12,602 bases of DNA. Origin: an uncultured Oscillospiraceae bacterium (GTDB lineage Bacteria > Bacillota > Clostridia > Oscillospirales > Oscillospiraceae). Location: positions 1 to 12,602 of the forward strand of contig CAKTHW010000041.1 of NCBI GenBank assembly GCA_934565425.1, read 5' to 3'. Below the pieces are notes generated by a model. The model saw only the letters and a list, made by a program, of their open reading frames with translations, made no database searches and was not told where the DNA came from. A program made the translations under genes and the position numbers. This document shows, piece after piece, positions 6,330-12,483 of this stretch; position 1 is the stretch's first letter, and the number at the start of each line of letters is the position of its first letter.

Positions 6330-8030
6330 GTCACTGATAACATCGACACGAAAAACTTTGTCCGTTCTGTGGGGAATGGACTGAACGATGGCGTCTTTCG
6401 TGCCGTGCTTAAAATTTATAGCACAATTCTCCTCATCTTTCAAGGTGCCGCAGCGAATAATCTGGTCAATATCCGCTTTGAGTTGCAGTTCGATATGGTC
6501 TTCAAATACGATGATTTTCTCTACCATTAAAATTAGATCATTCCGCTCCAATGTTTTCTTGTTCAGAATGTCATCAAACACATCCAGCGCGGTTTTGGCA
6601 ACACGGTTTACACGGATGATGGTGTTGCGTTTGTCGGTGCTCAGGTCAATCTGGTGCTTGATGCCATGGATCTTTTGTGCCAGCTCCGTTTCCAGATCAT
6701 CATAGGTTTCCTCAATCAGCGCTTCCTGGTCCGGGTGCTTCATCAGGTCACGGATGCGCTGACGCTTGGTGGCTTTCAGTTCCTCCTGCAATTGCTCTAA
6801 TATTTGGGTCAGGTTTTCCGATGCTCGCTCGGTCTCCTGAATGTCCTCTGTTTCTCGCTTGAGGTCGGCGTTCAACTGTTCCAACATAGAGGTGGAATGG
6901 TCTTTGACCTTCCTGACGTAGAGCTTGATCAACTCATCTAGCTTATCCGCTCGAATGAAGTGGCTGGTACAGCCTTTTAAGCCGCGACGGTGGTATGTGC
7001 CGCAGCGATAGGCATCTGCCTGGTTGTTGCGGCTCATAGAGAACATAGGGCTGCCACAGTCCCCACAAAATAGAAAGCCGGAATAGATATGGTCGCGCTG
7101 CTTTACGCCTCGATAGTTGTTTCGGCTCCGCTCTGCTCGTTGTGCCCTGGCAATGGCGAAGGTGCGATAGTCCAGGATGGCTTGGTGGTGGTGCTCAAAG
7201 ATAAGGTGTTTCTCTTCCTCCTGTTTTATATCAGCACCGTTGATTTTTTTACGGGTGTATTTGCCTTGCCGAAGGGTTCCAATATAAAAATCATTGTCCA
7301 GGATACCTTGTATTGTGGTGATGCTCCAAGTGGATTTTACCTTTCGGTGGTATTCTTCACCGGCGGACTCCTTTCTGTCCCGCTCAGACATACGGGGGGT
7401 AGGGACACCCTGATCGGTGAGGTGATTGGCAATGCGCTTGTACCCCCAGCCATCAATATAGAGCTGGAAAATTTGACGGATAATATCTGCTTCCGTTGGG
7501 ACAACCTCAAATTGTTTCTGTTTGTTGGTGATGTAGCCATAGGGCGCGGCGCAGATCCACTCGCCTTCCTCCTGTCGCCGCTTGACGACAGATTTTACCT
7601 TTTTACTGGTATCAGTGACAGGCACTTCGTTGAGGAGAAATTGAAATTGAATTTTTAACCAATCATTATCATTCGGAAAGTCAATGCCATCCCCGATGGA
7701 GATGATGCGTATACCGACGTCACGAAGATCCTCTAGTTCTACCAGGCCGCGGCTGTTGCGGCGGGAAAAACGGGAGAAATCCTTGACTACCAGGATGTCA
7801 TATTGATGGTTCATCAATTCTCGCCGCATGGCTTGATAGCCATCACGCTGTTGGAATGTGTATCCGGAACGGTCACGGTCTTCATAAAAGGTTAAGCTAC
7901 TATTAGGAAAGGTGTCTTTGACAAATTTTTTGATGATGTTTTTTTGGTTCTCGATAGACATATTATCCCGGTCTAGTTCCTCATCTACTGAGATGCGGCA
8001 GTATCCGGCGATATTAAAATGCTGGATCAT
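5877..8030 (-). CDS. Large serine recombinase fused in frame to the C-terminal part of SpoVT
   Basis: Residues 1 to about 150 form a resolvase-type catalytic domain: YCRIS with nucleophile Ser14, SIENQ (25-29), and VKDFSRFSRR (82-91). A recombinase domain follows (PYGYITNKQKQFEVVPTEAD, then WSITTIQGILDNDFYIG, about 163-262), a zinc ribbon with Cys322, Cys325, Cys343 and Cys354, a coiled coil (about 376-464), and the usual end of such recombinases near 500-525. Such enzymes integrate and excise elements by site-specific recombination. Residues 568-717 are instead SpoVT (GDPLEIYTDKDGEV and its GAF-like domain, ending SGFLGRHMEG). The ATG at 8030 has AAAGGAGG at 8037-8044. At 717 residues it is much longer than the usual 500-560 or so. 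The fusion most likely marks the integration point; a stable fusion protein is possible but unproven. Confidence 0.92.
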   Translation of the reverse strand: MIQHFNIAGYCRISVDEELDRDNMSIENQKNIIKKFVKDTFPNSSLTFYEDRDRSGYTFQQRDGYQAMRRELMNHQYDILVVKDFSRFSRRNSRGLVELEDLRDVGIRIISIGDGIDFPNDNDWLKIQFQFLLNEVPVTDTSKKVKSVVKRRQEEGEWICAAPYGYITNKQKQFEVVPTEADIIRQIFQLYIDGWGYKRIANHLTDQGVPTPRMSERDRKESAGEEYHRKVKSTWSITTIQGILDNDFYIGTLRQGKYTRKKINGADIKQEEEKHLIFEHHHQAILDYRTFAIARAQRAERSRNNYRGVKQRDHIYSGFLFCGDCGSPMFSMSRNNQADAYRCGTYHRRGLKGCTSHFIRADKLDELIKLYVRKVKDHSTSMLEQLNADLKRETEDIQETERASENLTQILEQLQEELKATKRQRIRDLMKHPDQEALIEETYDDLETELAQKIHGIKHQIDLSTDKRNTIIRVNRVAKTALDVFDDILNKKTLERNDLILMVEKIIVFEDHIELQLKADIDQIIRCGTLKDEENCAINFKHGTKDAIVQSIPHRTDKVFRVDVISDGDPLEIYTDKDGEVIFKKYSMMGGLSEFASQICETVHKTVHQPAIITDRDSIIALAGLVRREWMEKPISPTLENILESRQLYEHQAGAAPFLVTESKSGLFVSLAAPIIAQGDVLGCLLLADTEGSWVPGETERTLLETISGFLGRHMEG
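6310..6345. other. Predicted attachment-site junction between element and spoVT
   Basis: On the - strand, protein homology changes from recombinase (VFRVDVISD) to SpoVT (GDPLEIY) at 6329. The crossover core should lie in or near GACGGCGACCCGTTGGAG on that strand (about 6316-6333). Exact limits need the empty site or the other element end. Confidence 0.65.
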
Positions 8031-8045
8031 AGCGGTCCTCCTTTC

Positions 8046-8058
8046 TAAGAAATTCTTA
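8046..8058. promoter_or_regulatory. 13-base palindrome upstream of the recombinase ribosome binding site
   Basis: TAAGAAATTCTTA is a perfect odd palindrome (6+1+6) next to the AAAGGAGG of the recombinase. It could be an operator for element control; no protein partner is known. Confidence 0.35.
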
Positions 8059-8093
8059 ATTTTATATCAATATAAACGTTAGATTTATTGATG

Positions 8094-8102
8094 ATTATAA
8101 CA
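8094..8102 (-). promoter_or_regulatory. Candidate extended -10 promoter for the recombinase gene
   Basis: On the - strand, TGT-TATAAT is a perfect extended -10 element about 64 bases before the ATG. No acceptable TTGACA is found 16-18 bases upstream, which fits the extended -10 class. I found no clear sigma-E, G or K box, but cannot exclude one. Confidence 0.5.
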
Positions 8103-8130
8103 ACATTGTATCAGTGAGTAGCTAAGAAAG

Positions 8131-8169
8131 CAACAAAAAGGAGCAGGAAAATATATCTTTTCCCTGCTC
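8131..8169 (-). terminator. Terminator of the element's rep-like/small-protein operon
   Basis: A stem of GAGCAGG plus AAAA pairs with TTTTC-CCTGCTC (8141-8151 with 8158-8169, one bulged base). On the - strand the next bases are CTTTTTG. It follows the 89-residue ORF by about 30 bases and separates it from the recombinase promoter. Confidence 0.8.
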
Positions 8170-8198
8170 GGTTTCAGGATAGGGATGACCGCTGTAGG

Positions 8199-8468
8199 TC
8201 ATGCCGGGGAAGAAAGAAGTGTCCCGCCGCACTGTTTGGCTTGCTGTACCTCTAGTTCGGCCAGCCGCTTCCGATTGTGACAGAGTAAGTCGCTGGTCTG
8301 CCTATAGAGATCTTGAGAACCGGACTTGAATACGGCGACGGTGTAGTTCAGATTTCGGTAGGTTTGATAGAGGGGCTTTAGAGAATCTATCAAGCGGGAG
8401 TTGTCTTTTTCAGCATTGGTGAGCCAGATGTCGATGAGCTTGTTTTCGTCGCAAACGTGAATTTCCAA
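8199..8468 (-). CDS. Conserved small protein typical of Clostridia mobile elements
   Basis: 89 residues, function unknown. The pattern (an HVCDENKLIDIWLTNAEKD start, SLKPLYQTYRNLNYTVAVFK, then DLLCHNRKRLAELEVQQAK) is one I recognise as recurring in small ORFs near recombinase and conjugation modules in Clostridia; this is from memory, not a search. The start is TTG at 8468, with an excellent AAGGAGG at 8477-8483 eight bases upstream. It is mainly helical and soluble, with no membrane segment. It is the last gene of the operon, directly before the terminator. Confidence 0.82.
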   Translation of the reverse strand: MEIHVCDENKLIDIWLTNAEKDNSRLIDSLKPLYQTYRNLNYTVAVFKSGSQDLYRQTSDLLCHNRKRLAELEVQQAKQCGGTLLSSPA

Positions 8469-8472
8469 CCAG

Positions 8473-8661
8473 TCAACCTCCTTTCAGGATGTGGTTAGAA
8501 TTCCCAAAATGGCTCGCCCTTATGCAATGTTGTATATTACATGGTTCTGAGAAGGTGAGGGGCTGGGGCAAACCTCTTGCCGCAGCCAGTATGTAAGTAG
8601 TAGCTGTTGTTAGTTTATTAAAAGCTTTGTTGTGATAAAAAACATTTGACTTTTTGCTCAA
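8473..8661 (-). CDS. Small ORF of unknown function
   Basis: 62 residues, not recognised. It starts with TTG at 8661, overlapping the stop of the upstream ORF as TTGA, and has AAAAGGAGA seven bases upstream. Its stop lies within the spacer of the next gene's ribosome binding site. The tight packing supports translation. The protein has a basic N-terminus, a modest hydrophobic stretch (TTATTYILAAA, about 18-28) and two Cys near 41-46. It has no domain I know, and codon content alone does not prove it is coding. Confidence 0.5.
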   Translation of the reverse strand: MSKKSNVFYHNKAFNKLTTATTYILAAARGLPQPLTFSEPCNIQHCIRASHFGNSNHILKGG

Positions 8662-8876
8662 TGTCGAATCTCCTTTTGTTCTATAGCCCCATCCCCCGTG
8701 GAAAGGATCAGGCCGAAAATTTTATGCCTGTTGTCCAGGCGATAATGTAAGTATACACTATTTTTTTCTGGGGTAGTGTCGGTTTTCATATTTTCCTGAA
8801 ACGAGTTACAGTCGTCGTACCACACGCAGCACTTACACAAATTGGTGCAGGTGTTGTGTGTGCTGATGTCTATCAC
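8658..8876 (-). CDS. Small cysteine-rich protein with an ambiguous start codon
   Basis: Up to 72 residues, not recognised. The N-terminal CTNLCKCCVWYDDC segment has five Cys within 14 residues and could bind metal. The nominal GTG at 8876 lies inside a perfect anti-16S match (AGGAGGTGAT, 8872-8881), so it is unlikely to be the real start. ATC at 8865-8867, in frame and 8 bases after GGAGG, is better placed and would give 69 residues. The first ATG (about 29 codons in) has only a weak AGGA and would remove the Cys cluster. It overlaps the next ORF by four bases. Confidence 0.55.
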   Translation of the reverse strand: MIDISTHNTCTNLCKCCVWYDDCNSFQENMKTDTTPEKNSVYLHYRLDNRHKIFGLILSTGDGAIEQKEIRH

Positions 8877-8932
8877 CTCCTATCAGATGGTCAGTTTGGT
8901 GTAAAAGCCCCTGTGTAGCTGTAGGAAAACGA

Positions 8933-8967
8933 AGGAGATAATCGGTAGGGTATATGTCTATATACCC
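8933..8967 (-). repeat. 20-bp palindrome with conserved flank, inverted copy 1
   Basis: GGGTATAT-GTCT-ATATACCC (8948-8967) is an 8-bp stem with a four-base loop. Next to it is GGAGATAATC (8935-8944). It sits in the short gap between the second rep-like paralogue and the small-protein genes. The same arrangement occurs in inverted orientation at 12431-12468. Confidence 0.75.
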
Positions 8968-8969
8968 AT

Positions 8970-10016
8970 TCAGTTTGCTCTGTTTACGTAGTCTAGTGTC
9001 GAGCCTTTTATATGATGATAGGGATACCGTCGGAACGGAGCGTCGAACGGGTCCGGGTAACCCCAGTACAGCTCCAGGCAGATCCGTTTGTACTCTGACG
9101 GGCCGTCGGCGTAGATGACGTTGGGGTTCACCATTACTAGGTAGTTGTTCCCGTCTTTGTCAATTCGGCAGAGCTGTTGCTCTACGCCATCGTGCTTAAA
9201 AGTGATCCCTAAAAATTTTTCCTTGAGTTTGTCTATGTAGTAGGAAGCCCGGCGCGGCTCGTAACCTAGCACCCTGCAAATATCTTGGGCGGCTAAGGGG
9301 ACAATCTCGTTACTACGTGTTTCATCCGGGTTGTAGCAAAGGTAGTTGTGTTCACAGTTAAGGTTTGGTGTTAGCCTCAGCACAGCTCCTATGTATTTTA
9401 AATTGCCGGTTCCTTTTTTATAGAGCTGGAGGAAGGTGTCTTTTTTAACTTTTCGAACCCTAACATATTGCCACGACCCGCTTGTTGGCTTAGTTCCACG
9501 TAGAAAGAAATCATCATTTATATACCAATGACCAGACCAGTCTGGTCGAAGTATATTTAAGGGAACACATTTTAAAAATAAATTATCTAAGCCACTCTTA
9601 TCAAGCATAGCAATCTCTCCAATCTCGGTTCTAGTAGCTATCTGAGGAGAGCGCGTGCTACTAGAAAGAATCACATGCCAATGACTGTCTTCAGTTTCGG
9701 GCATATCGAAAGCGTCTAGGTCAGAGCTGTCATCGCTAGCGTTGTCGCTGTCGCTGTCGTCTGCGCCGCTATCGCCATCAGGACTACTATCGTTTCCGTC
9801 ACCTTTACTGAAGTCTATTTCTATCACTGGGATAGTGTGGAGGGACAAGGCCACAAGCCTAGGCAGGGTGTCCAGCGTAACGCCAGCACAGAAACCCTGG
9901 AGATCATAAGCGGCGCTAGGAGGAAACACCGAATTGCTGGATAGCGCGCCCTCGCCATACTGGACATCAGACGCATCACAGCCGGACAGCATTGCTACTA
10001 TTTTGGTTACTGACAT
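8970..10016 (-). CDS. Rep-like / winged-helix paralogue with acidic insertion
   Basis: 348 residues, family not firmly recognised. It aligns by eye with the upstream gene along most of its length: FCAGVTLDTLPRLVALSLH versus FCPDITLANLARVTMLATH near the N-terminus; a middle segment ending IGAVLRLTP versus IGTLLRLTP; and PLAAQDICRVLG versus PLTFTDVCRVLG (241-251), a probable helix-turn-helix. The middle segment resembles a winged helix in the upstream protein but is diverged here. It differs by a 40-residue Asp/Ser-rich insertion (about 68-110). Similar layouts occur in plasmid and phage replication or copy-control proteins of Firmicutes, so a role in element replication is inferred. The ATG at 10016 overlaps the upstream gene by 10 bases and has no strong ribosome binding site, suggesting translational coupling. 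Confidence 0.82.
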   Translation of the reverse strand: MSVTKIVAMLSGCDASDVQYGEGALSSNSVFPPSAAYDLQGFCAGVTLDTLPRLVALSLHTIPVIEIDFSKGDGNDSSPDGDSGADDSDSDNASDDSSDLDAFDMPETEDSHWHVILSSSTRSPQIATRTEIGEIAMLDKSGLDNLFLKCVPLNILRPDWSGHWYINDDFFLRGTKPTSGSWQYVRVRKVKKDTFLQLYKKGTGNLKYIGAVLRLTPNLNCEHNYLCYNPDETRSNEIVPLAAQDICRVLGYEPRRASYYIDKLKEKFLGITFKHDGVEQQLCRIDKDGNNYLVMVNPNVIYADGPSEYKRICLELYWGYPDPFDAPFRRYPYHHIKGSTLDYVNRAN

Positions 10017-10909
10017 AGGGGCATCAACTCTTTGAAGCAGACAAGTTCTGCGTTTATAAAAATGGCATACCGCCCTTCACGATAGTCATTTACCGTACAC
10101 AGAGGTTGCGTCGATTGCTCGTCCCGAACCGCCATGCTAGACATACTTTTTTCAAATCGCTTCCTGTACTTATCAACATTATTGGTGCTTCTGCCCAGCA
10201 CTCGGCAGACGTCCGTAAATGTGAGCGGCGCGATCAAGTCTAGATTTTCTTCGTACGGGTTCCGGCACAACACATGCTCGCTCTTATGTATAAATGGGGT
10301 CAGTCGGAGTAGGGTGCCAATCTCTTTCGCGCTCTTCGCGTTGTCCGTATACAGTCTTTGATATTTGGGCACAGACAATCGTGCAGTCGGGGCGACGTAT
10401 CTTTTTTGCCTCGGCAGCCTACCCTTAGCGAACAGCCAGTTGCTCAGGATCAAGCCTCCCTGGGTACTTTCGTCTACCAGCCGCGCCCGCTCCATATCGC
10501 CTAAAAATTTGTAAAAGGCGTCTTTCCCAATCTGTAAGATATCTTGGGCCTCACTCTTTGACATTGGGTGCTGCGCTTTCGTGCGGCCAGCCACCACCAC
10601 ACTCCCGTCCTGCATCGGGTTCTCTGAATACTGCATGTGCGTCGCCAGCATAGTGACCCTGGCTAAGTTTGCCAGAGTGATGTCCGGACAAAAACATTCC
10701 CCAGCTTGTTTTGGCAACCTCAAGAATATGAACTGTTCGTCAGATCGGACACGAGCATTCGCTCTAAAGACATCAATGCCTCGCTCCCCTCGCCTCTGGA
10801 TTACTTTGATTTCTTCGTCTGGGCGCAGAGGGCGGAAGCCGTGTCCGCGTCTAAAAATACCGTAGGTGTTGTCTGGACCTCGTTCAATTGATTCGTAGCG
10901 TTTATCTAT
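10007..10909 (-). CDS. Putative replication-type winged-helix protein, probable ATA start
   Basis: 300 residues if started at ATA (10907-10909). The frame is open from the TAG at 10916-10918, and AAGGAGG (10919-10925) lies 9 bases before ATA. No ATG, GTG or TTG occurs in frame until TTG at 10723, which has no ribosome binding site and would discard about 62 codons. Two helix-turn-helix-like segments are visible: MSKSEAQDILQIGKDAFYKF (about 116-135) and PLTFTDVCRVLG (about 228-239). The IGTLLRLTPFIHKSEHVLCR stretch (from 197) is shared with the next gene. It lies next to a candidate origin and is first in its operon, so replication initiator is the leading guess; a transcription regulator is the alternative. 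Confidence 0.78.
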   Translation of the reverse strand: MDKRYESIERGPDNTYGIFRRGHGFRPLRPDEEIKVIQRRGERGIDVFRANARVRSDEQFIFLRLPKQAGECFCPDITLANLARVTMLATHMQYSENPMQDGSVVVAGRTKAQHPMSKSEAQDILQIGKDAFYKFLGDMERARLVDESTQGGLILSNWLFAKGRLPRQKRYVAPTARLSVPKYQRLYTDNAKSAKEIGTLLRLTPFIHKSEHVLCRNPYEENLDLIAPLTFTDVCRVLGRSTNNVDKYRKRFEKSMSSMAVRDEQSTQPLCTVNDYREGRYAIFINAELVCFKELMPLCQ

Positions 10910-10962
10910 AGTATGCTACCTCCTTATAAAAATTATCGTCGCGTCTCCACGACCGTGATTAT

Positions 10963-10991
10963 AATATATAGGTTTTTCTTTCAAACGTCAA
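10963..10991 (-). promoter_or_regulatory. Promoter of the rep-like operon
   Basis: On the - strand, TTGACG (10986-10991), a 17-base spacer and TATATT (10963-10968), each five of six to consensus. A TATAAT overlaps at 10958-10963, but with 22-base spacing. The Shine-Dalgarno of the first gene is about 40 bases downstream. Confidence 0.7.
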
Positions 10992-11040
10992 GGGACTAGA
11001 GTGGAACTCGTGCGAAATCCAACTCGAAATATTCTGATAG

Positions 11041-11400
11041 GAAATATACTGGGCGCTTATAGATGATTATGAATGAATTATGAACATACGTGAACAAACT
11101 GTTAACAAACAGAATTTTTGGACACACCTTACAATTCTGTCTGCAACACACGGCAACCTCTCCACATCCTTGAAATTCTGCGCTTCTTTAGATGTCTGTG
11201 GCCTGAAGCTCAACATTTAATTGTGAATAAATTGTTAACAAAGTGTGTTCACTCCACCGGGTAGGCGTACTTTGGCAGAAAAATAGGCGTACTTAGACAG
11301 AAAGAGTGGATTGTGATTTTGTGTTGATATATCAATATTTTTTAGCTGTTGAGATACTTGTGTTATATCTTATATCTATATATACATATATAGTAATTCT
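11041..11400. other. Candidate replication origin (AT-rich region with iteron-like repeats and a DnaA box)
   Basis: Noncoding. It contains a DnaA-box match on the - strand (TTATTCACA, 11222-11230), three 10-base units rich in GAACA/TAACAAAC (11081-11110), two copies of the palindromic TGTTAACAAA (11100-11109, 11233-11242), an 8-bp inverted repeat ACAGAATT (11109-11116 with 11133-11140), two 22-base-period repeats starting TAGGCGTACTT (11262 and 11284), a perfect TTGATATATCAA (11324-11335), and an AT-only-like palindromic tract (11356-11398) that could melt. It lies just upstream of the rep-like operon. The combination fits a plasmid-type origin, but function is inferred. Confidence 0.5.
11262..11304 (+). 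repeat. Two 22-bp-period iteron-like direct repeats
   Basis: TAGGCGTACTTTGGCAGAAA (from 11262) and TAGGCGTACTTAGACAGAAA (from 11284) differ at two positions over 20 bases. One full DNA turn pair per unit is typical of binding sites for initiator proteins. Confidence 0.8.
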
Positions 11401-11422
11401 TTCCGTCACACCTCTATTTCTT

Positions 11423-11439
11423 GTAAGGTAGTCCGTGGC
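11423..11439 (+). repeat. 17-bp exact inverted repeat, left copy
   Basis: GTAAGGTAGTCCGTGGC is exactly repeated on the opposite strand at 12161-12177, about 720 bases away. It includes the TAGTCCGT motif of the local dispersed repeat family. Confidence 0.85.
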
Positions 11440-11776
11440 GTATCAGTAGATCAGCCGTCCCATCACTTCGCCCCGGCCTGGGGAGAGGCGGGTAGTCCGT
11501 AGAAGAAAAAGGAAGAAGCACGCCTGCGGCGTAGCCCGTAGAGAGAAAAGTGAGATGAGCTGTCTTGCTTGTTTGGGTAGCAGTTCTGTAACGCTGGTGG
11601 TGGGCAGGGCTACGCCGGGGATGAATGGGAGATGGTAGGGGCGAAAGAGCGTAGGTTGGCAGCTAGAAGGAAAAGTGGGTAAGGGCGTGGTGAATGTGGG
11701 GGAGCGCTGTGTTGTTCGCCGGAGGTGAGCTAGGTTTCGGAAGGTGGGAGTGCCGTCATATCTTTATCCTGTGTAT

Positions 11777-11819
11777 GGCCGCTGCGGCGGCGGGCTTGTT
11801 AGGTCGCTGCGCTCCCGAA
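11777..11819 (+). repeat. GC-rich palindromic repeat, copy A
   Basis: It starts GGCCGCTGCGGCGGC and ends AGGTCGCTGCGCTCCCGAA. About 37 of 43 aligned positions match the inverted copy at 12305-12345. A T-rich run and a TAGCCCGTACAAG motif follow it. Confidence 0.8.
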
Positions 11820-12160
11820 GATTTTTTATTTTTAGCCCGTACAAGAAAAATGAAGTAGGAGAACTTTTCCTGTTGGTGGGGACGGCGTAACGGAAGGTGG
11901 TCAGGCTTCCCGGCCATGACCTTCTCGCAGGAGAGGTTGGAGCTTTCTACAAAAGAAAGCGTGAGGGCGAGGTAGGTTGGAGATCAGCGAAGAGGGCTGG
12001 CAGGACGGAGCCGACGTGGATGGTCGAGGGGAGAGCTGTTCTGCGACAGGAGGCGGGACTTGTAACGCTTCGCGTAGAGATTCATTTTTTTAGCCCGTAG
12101 AAGGAAATGGGATGAGAAGGGTTGCTGATTGCGGAAGTGGCTAGGGTGGGAAGCCGCATA

Positions 12161-12177
12161 GCCACGGACTACCTTAC
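12161..12177 (-). repeat. 17-bp exact inverted repeat, right copy
   Basis: The - strand reads GTAAGGTAGTCCGTGGC, identical to 11423-11439. Confidence 0.85.
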
Positions 12178-12304
12178 GGTATTTCAATTCTTAAAAAGAA
12201 ATAGCGCGGGACAGCTATTGGGTGAGGAGCAGGGCGTTCAGGGTCAGGCAGTGCTGGTGGATGGAACACCACCTCTTTCTCTCTACGGAAAGAGCGGGAG
12301 CGAT

Positions 12305-12345
12305 TTCGGGAGCGGAGCGACCTACAAGATGCCGCTGCAGCGGCC
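12305..12345 (-). repeat. GC-rich palindromic repeat, copy B
   Basis: The - strand reads GGCCGCTGCAGCGGC, then AGGTCGCTCCGCTCCCGAA. It contains the perfect 14-bp palindrome GCCGCTGCAGCGGC. A TCCGTAGAGAGAAAG motif follows on the same strand (12271-12289), so the whole unit of about 75-85 bases is an inverted copy of the one at 11777-11850. Confidence 0.8.
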
Positions 12346-12430
12346 TTCCGTAAGAGGGAGATTAGACGGTTGAATCTACGTGTCCTGTTTTCTCCCACAC
12401 CACAGGGAGAAGTAGAGCGGGACGGTCAGG

Positions 12431-12468
12431 GGGTATATACCTACATACCCCACAGATTATCTCCCTGA
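12431..12468 (+). repeat. Palindrome with conserved flank, inverted copy 2
   Basis: GGGTATATACCTACATACCC (about 12431-12450) is followed by ACAGATTATCTCCC. On the opposite strand this matches the unit at 8933-8967, including the GGAGATAATC flank. It precedes the right-edge ORF. Confidence 0.75.
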
Positions 12469-12483
12469 GTTTTGTGAGTCTAC

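Larger units (their letters stand above)
11429..12289. repeat. Dispersed TAGYCCGTA repeat family in a gene-free tract
   Basis: At least seven copies of a TAGYCCGTAGAAGRAAA-like motif are visible: + strand at 11429 (short), 11493, 11532, 11833 and 12091; - strand at 12161-12171 (short) and 12271-12289. Most copies have a GC-rich palindromic segment or T-run just before them. Spacing is irregular (about 40 to 300 bases), which rules out a CRISPR or tandem array. No convincing gene is seen between 11400 and 12483: open frames here are short, Arg/Ser-rich and lack ribosome binding sites. The unit may belong to a genome-wide extragenic palindromic family. Confidence 0.7.

Noticed and set aside
10007..10723. 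TTG at 10723 as start of the first rep-like gene
   Set aside because: No ribosome binding site there; an ideal one lies upstream of ATA at 10909 in the same open frame.
11429..12289. CRISPR array
   Set aside because: Repeats are irregularly spaced, imperfect and in both orientations, and no cas genes are visible.
11423..12345. One large structured RNA formed by the inverted repeats
   Set aside because: The 11423/12161 and 11777/12345 pairs cross rather than nest, so they are better explained as dispersed repeats.
11897..12398. Short open frames of 67-83 codons on both strands in the repeat tract
   Set aside because: No ribosome binding sites, low-complexity Arg/Ser/Pro composition, and they run across repeat copies; likely spurious.
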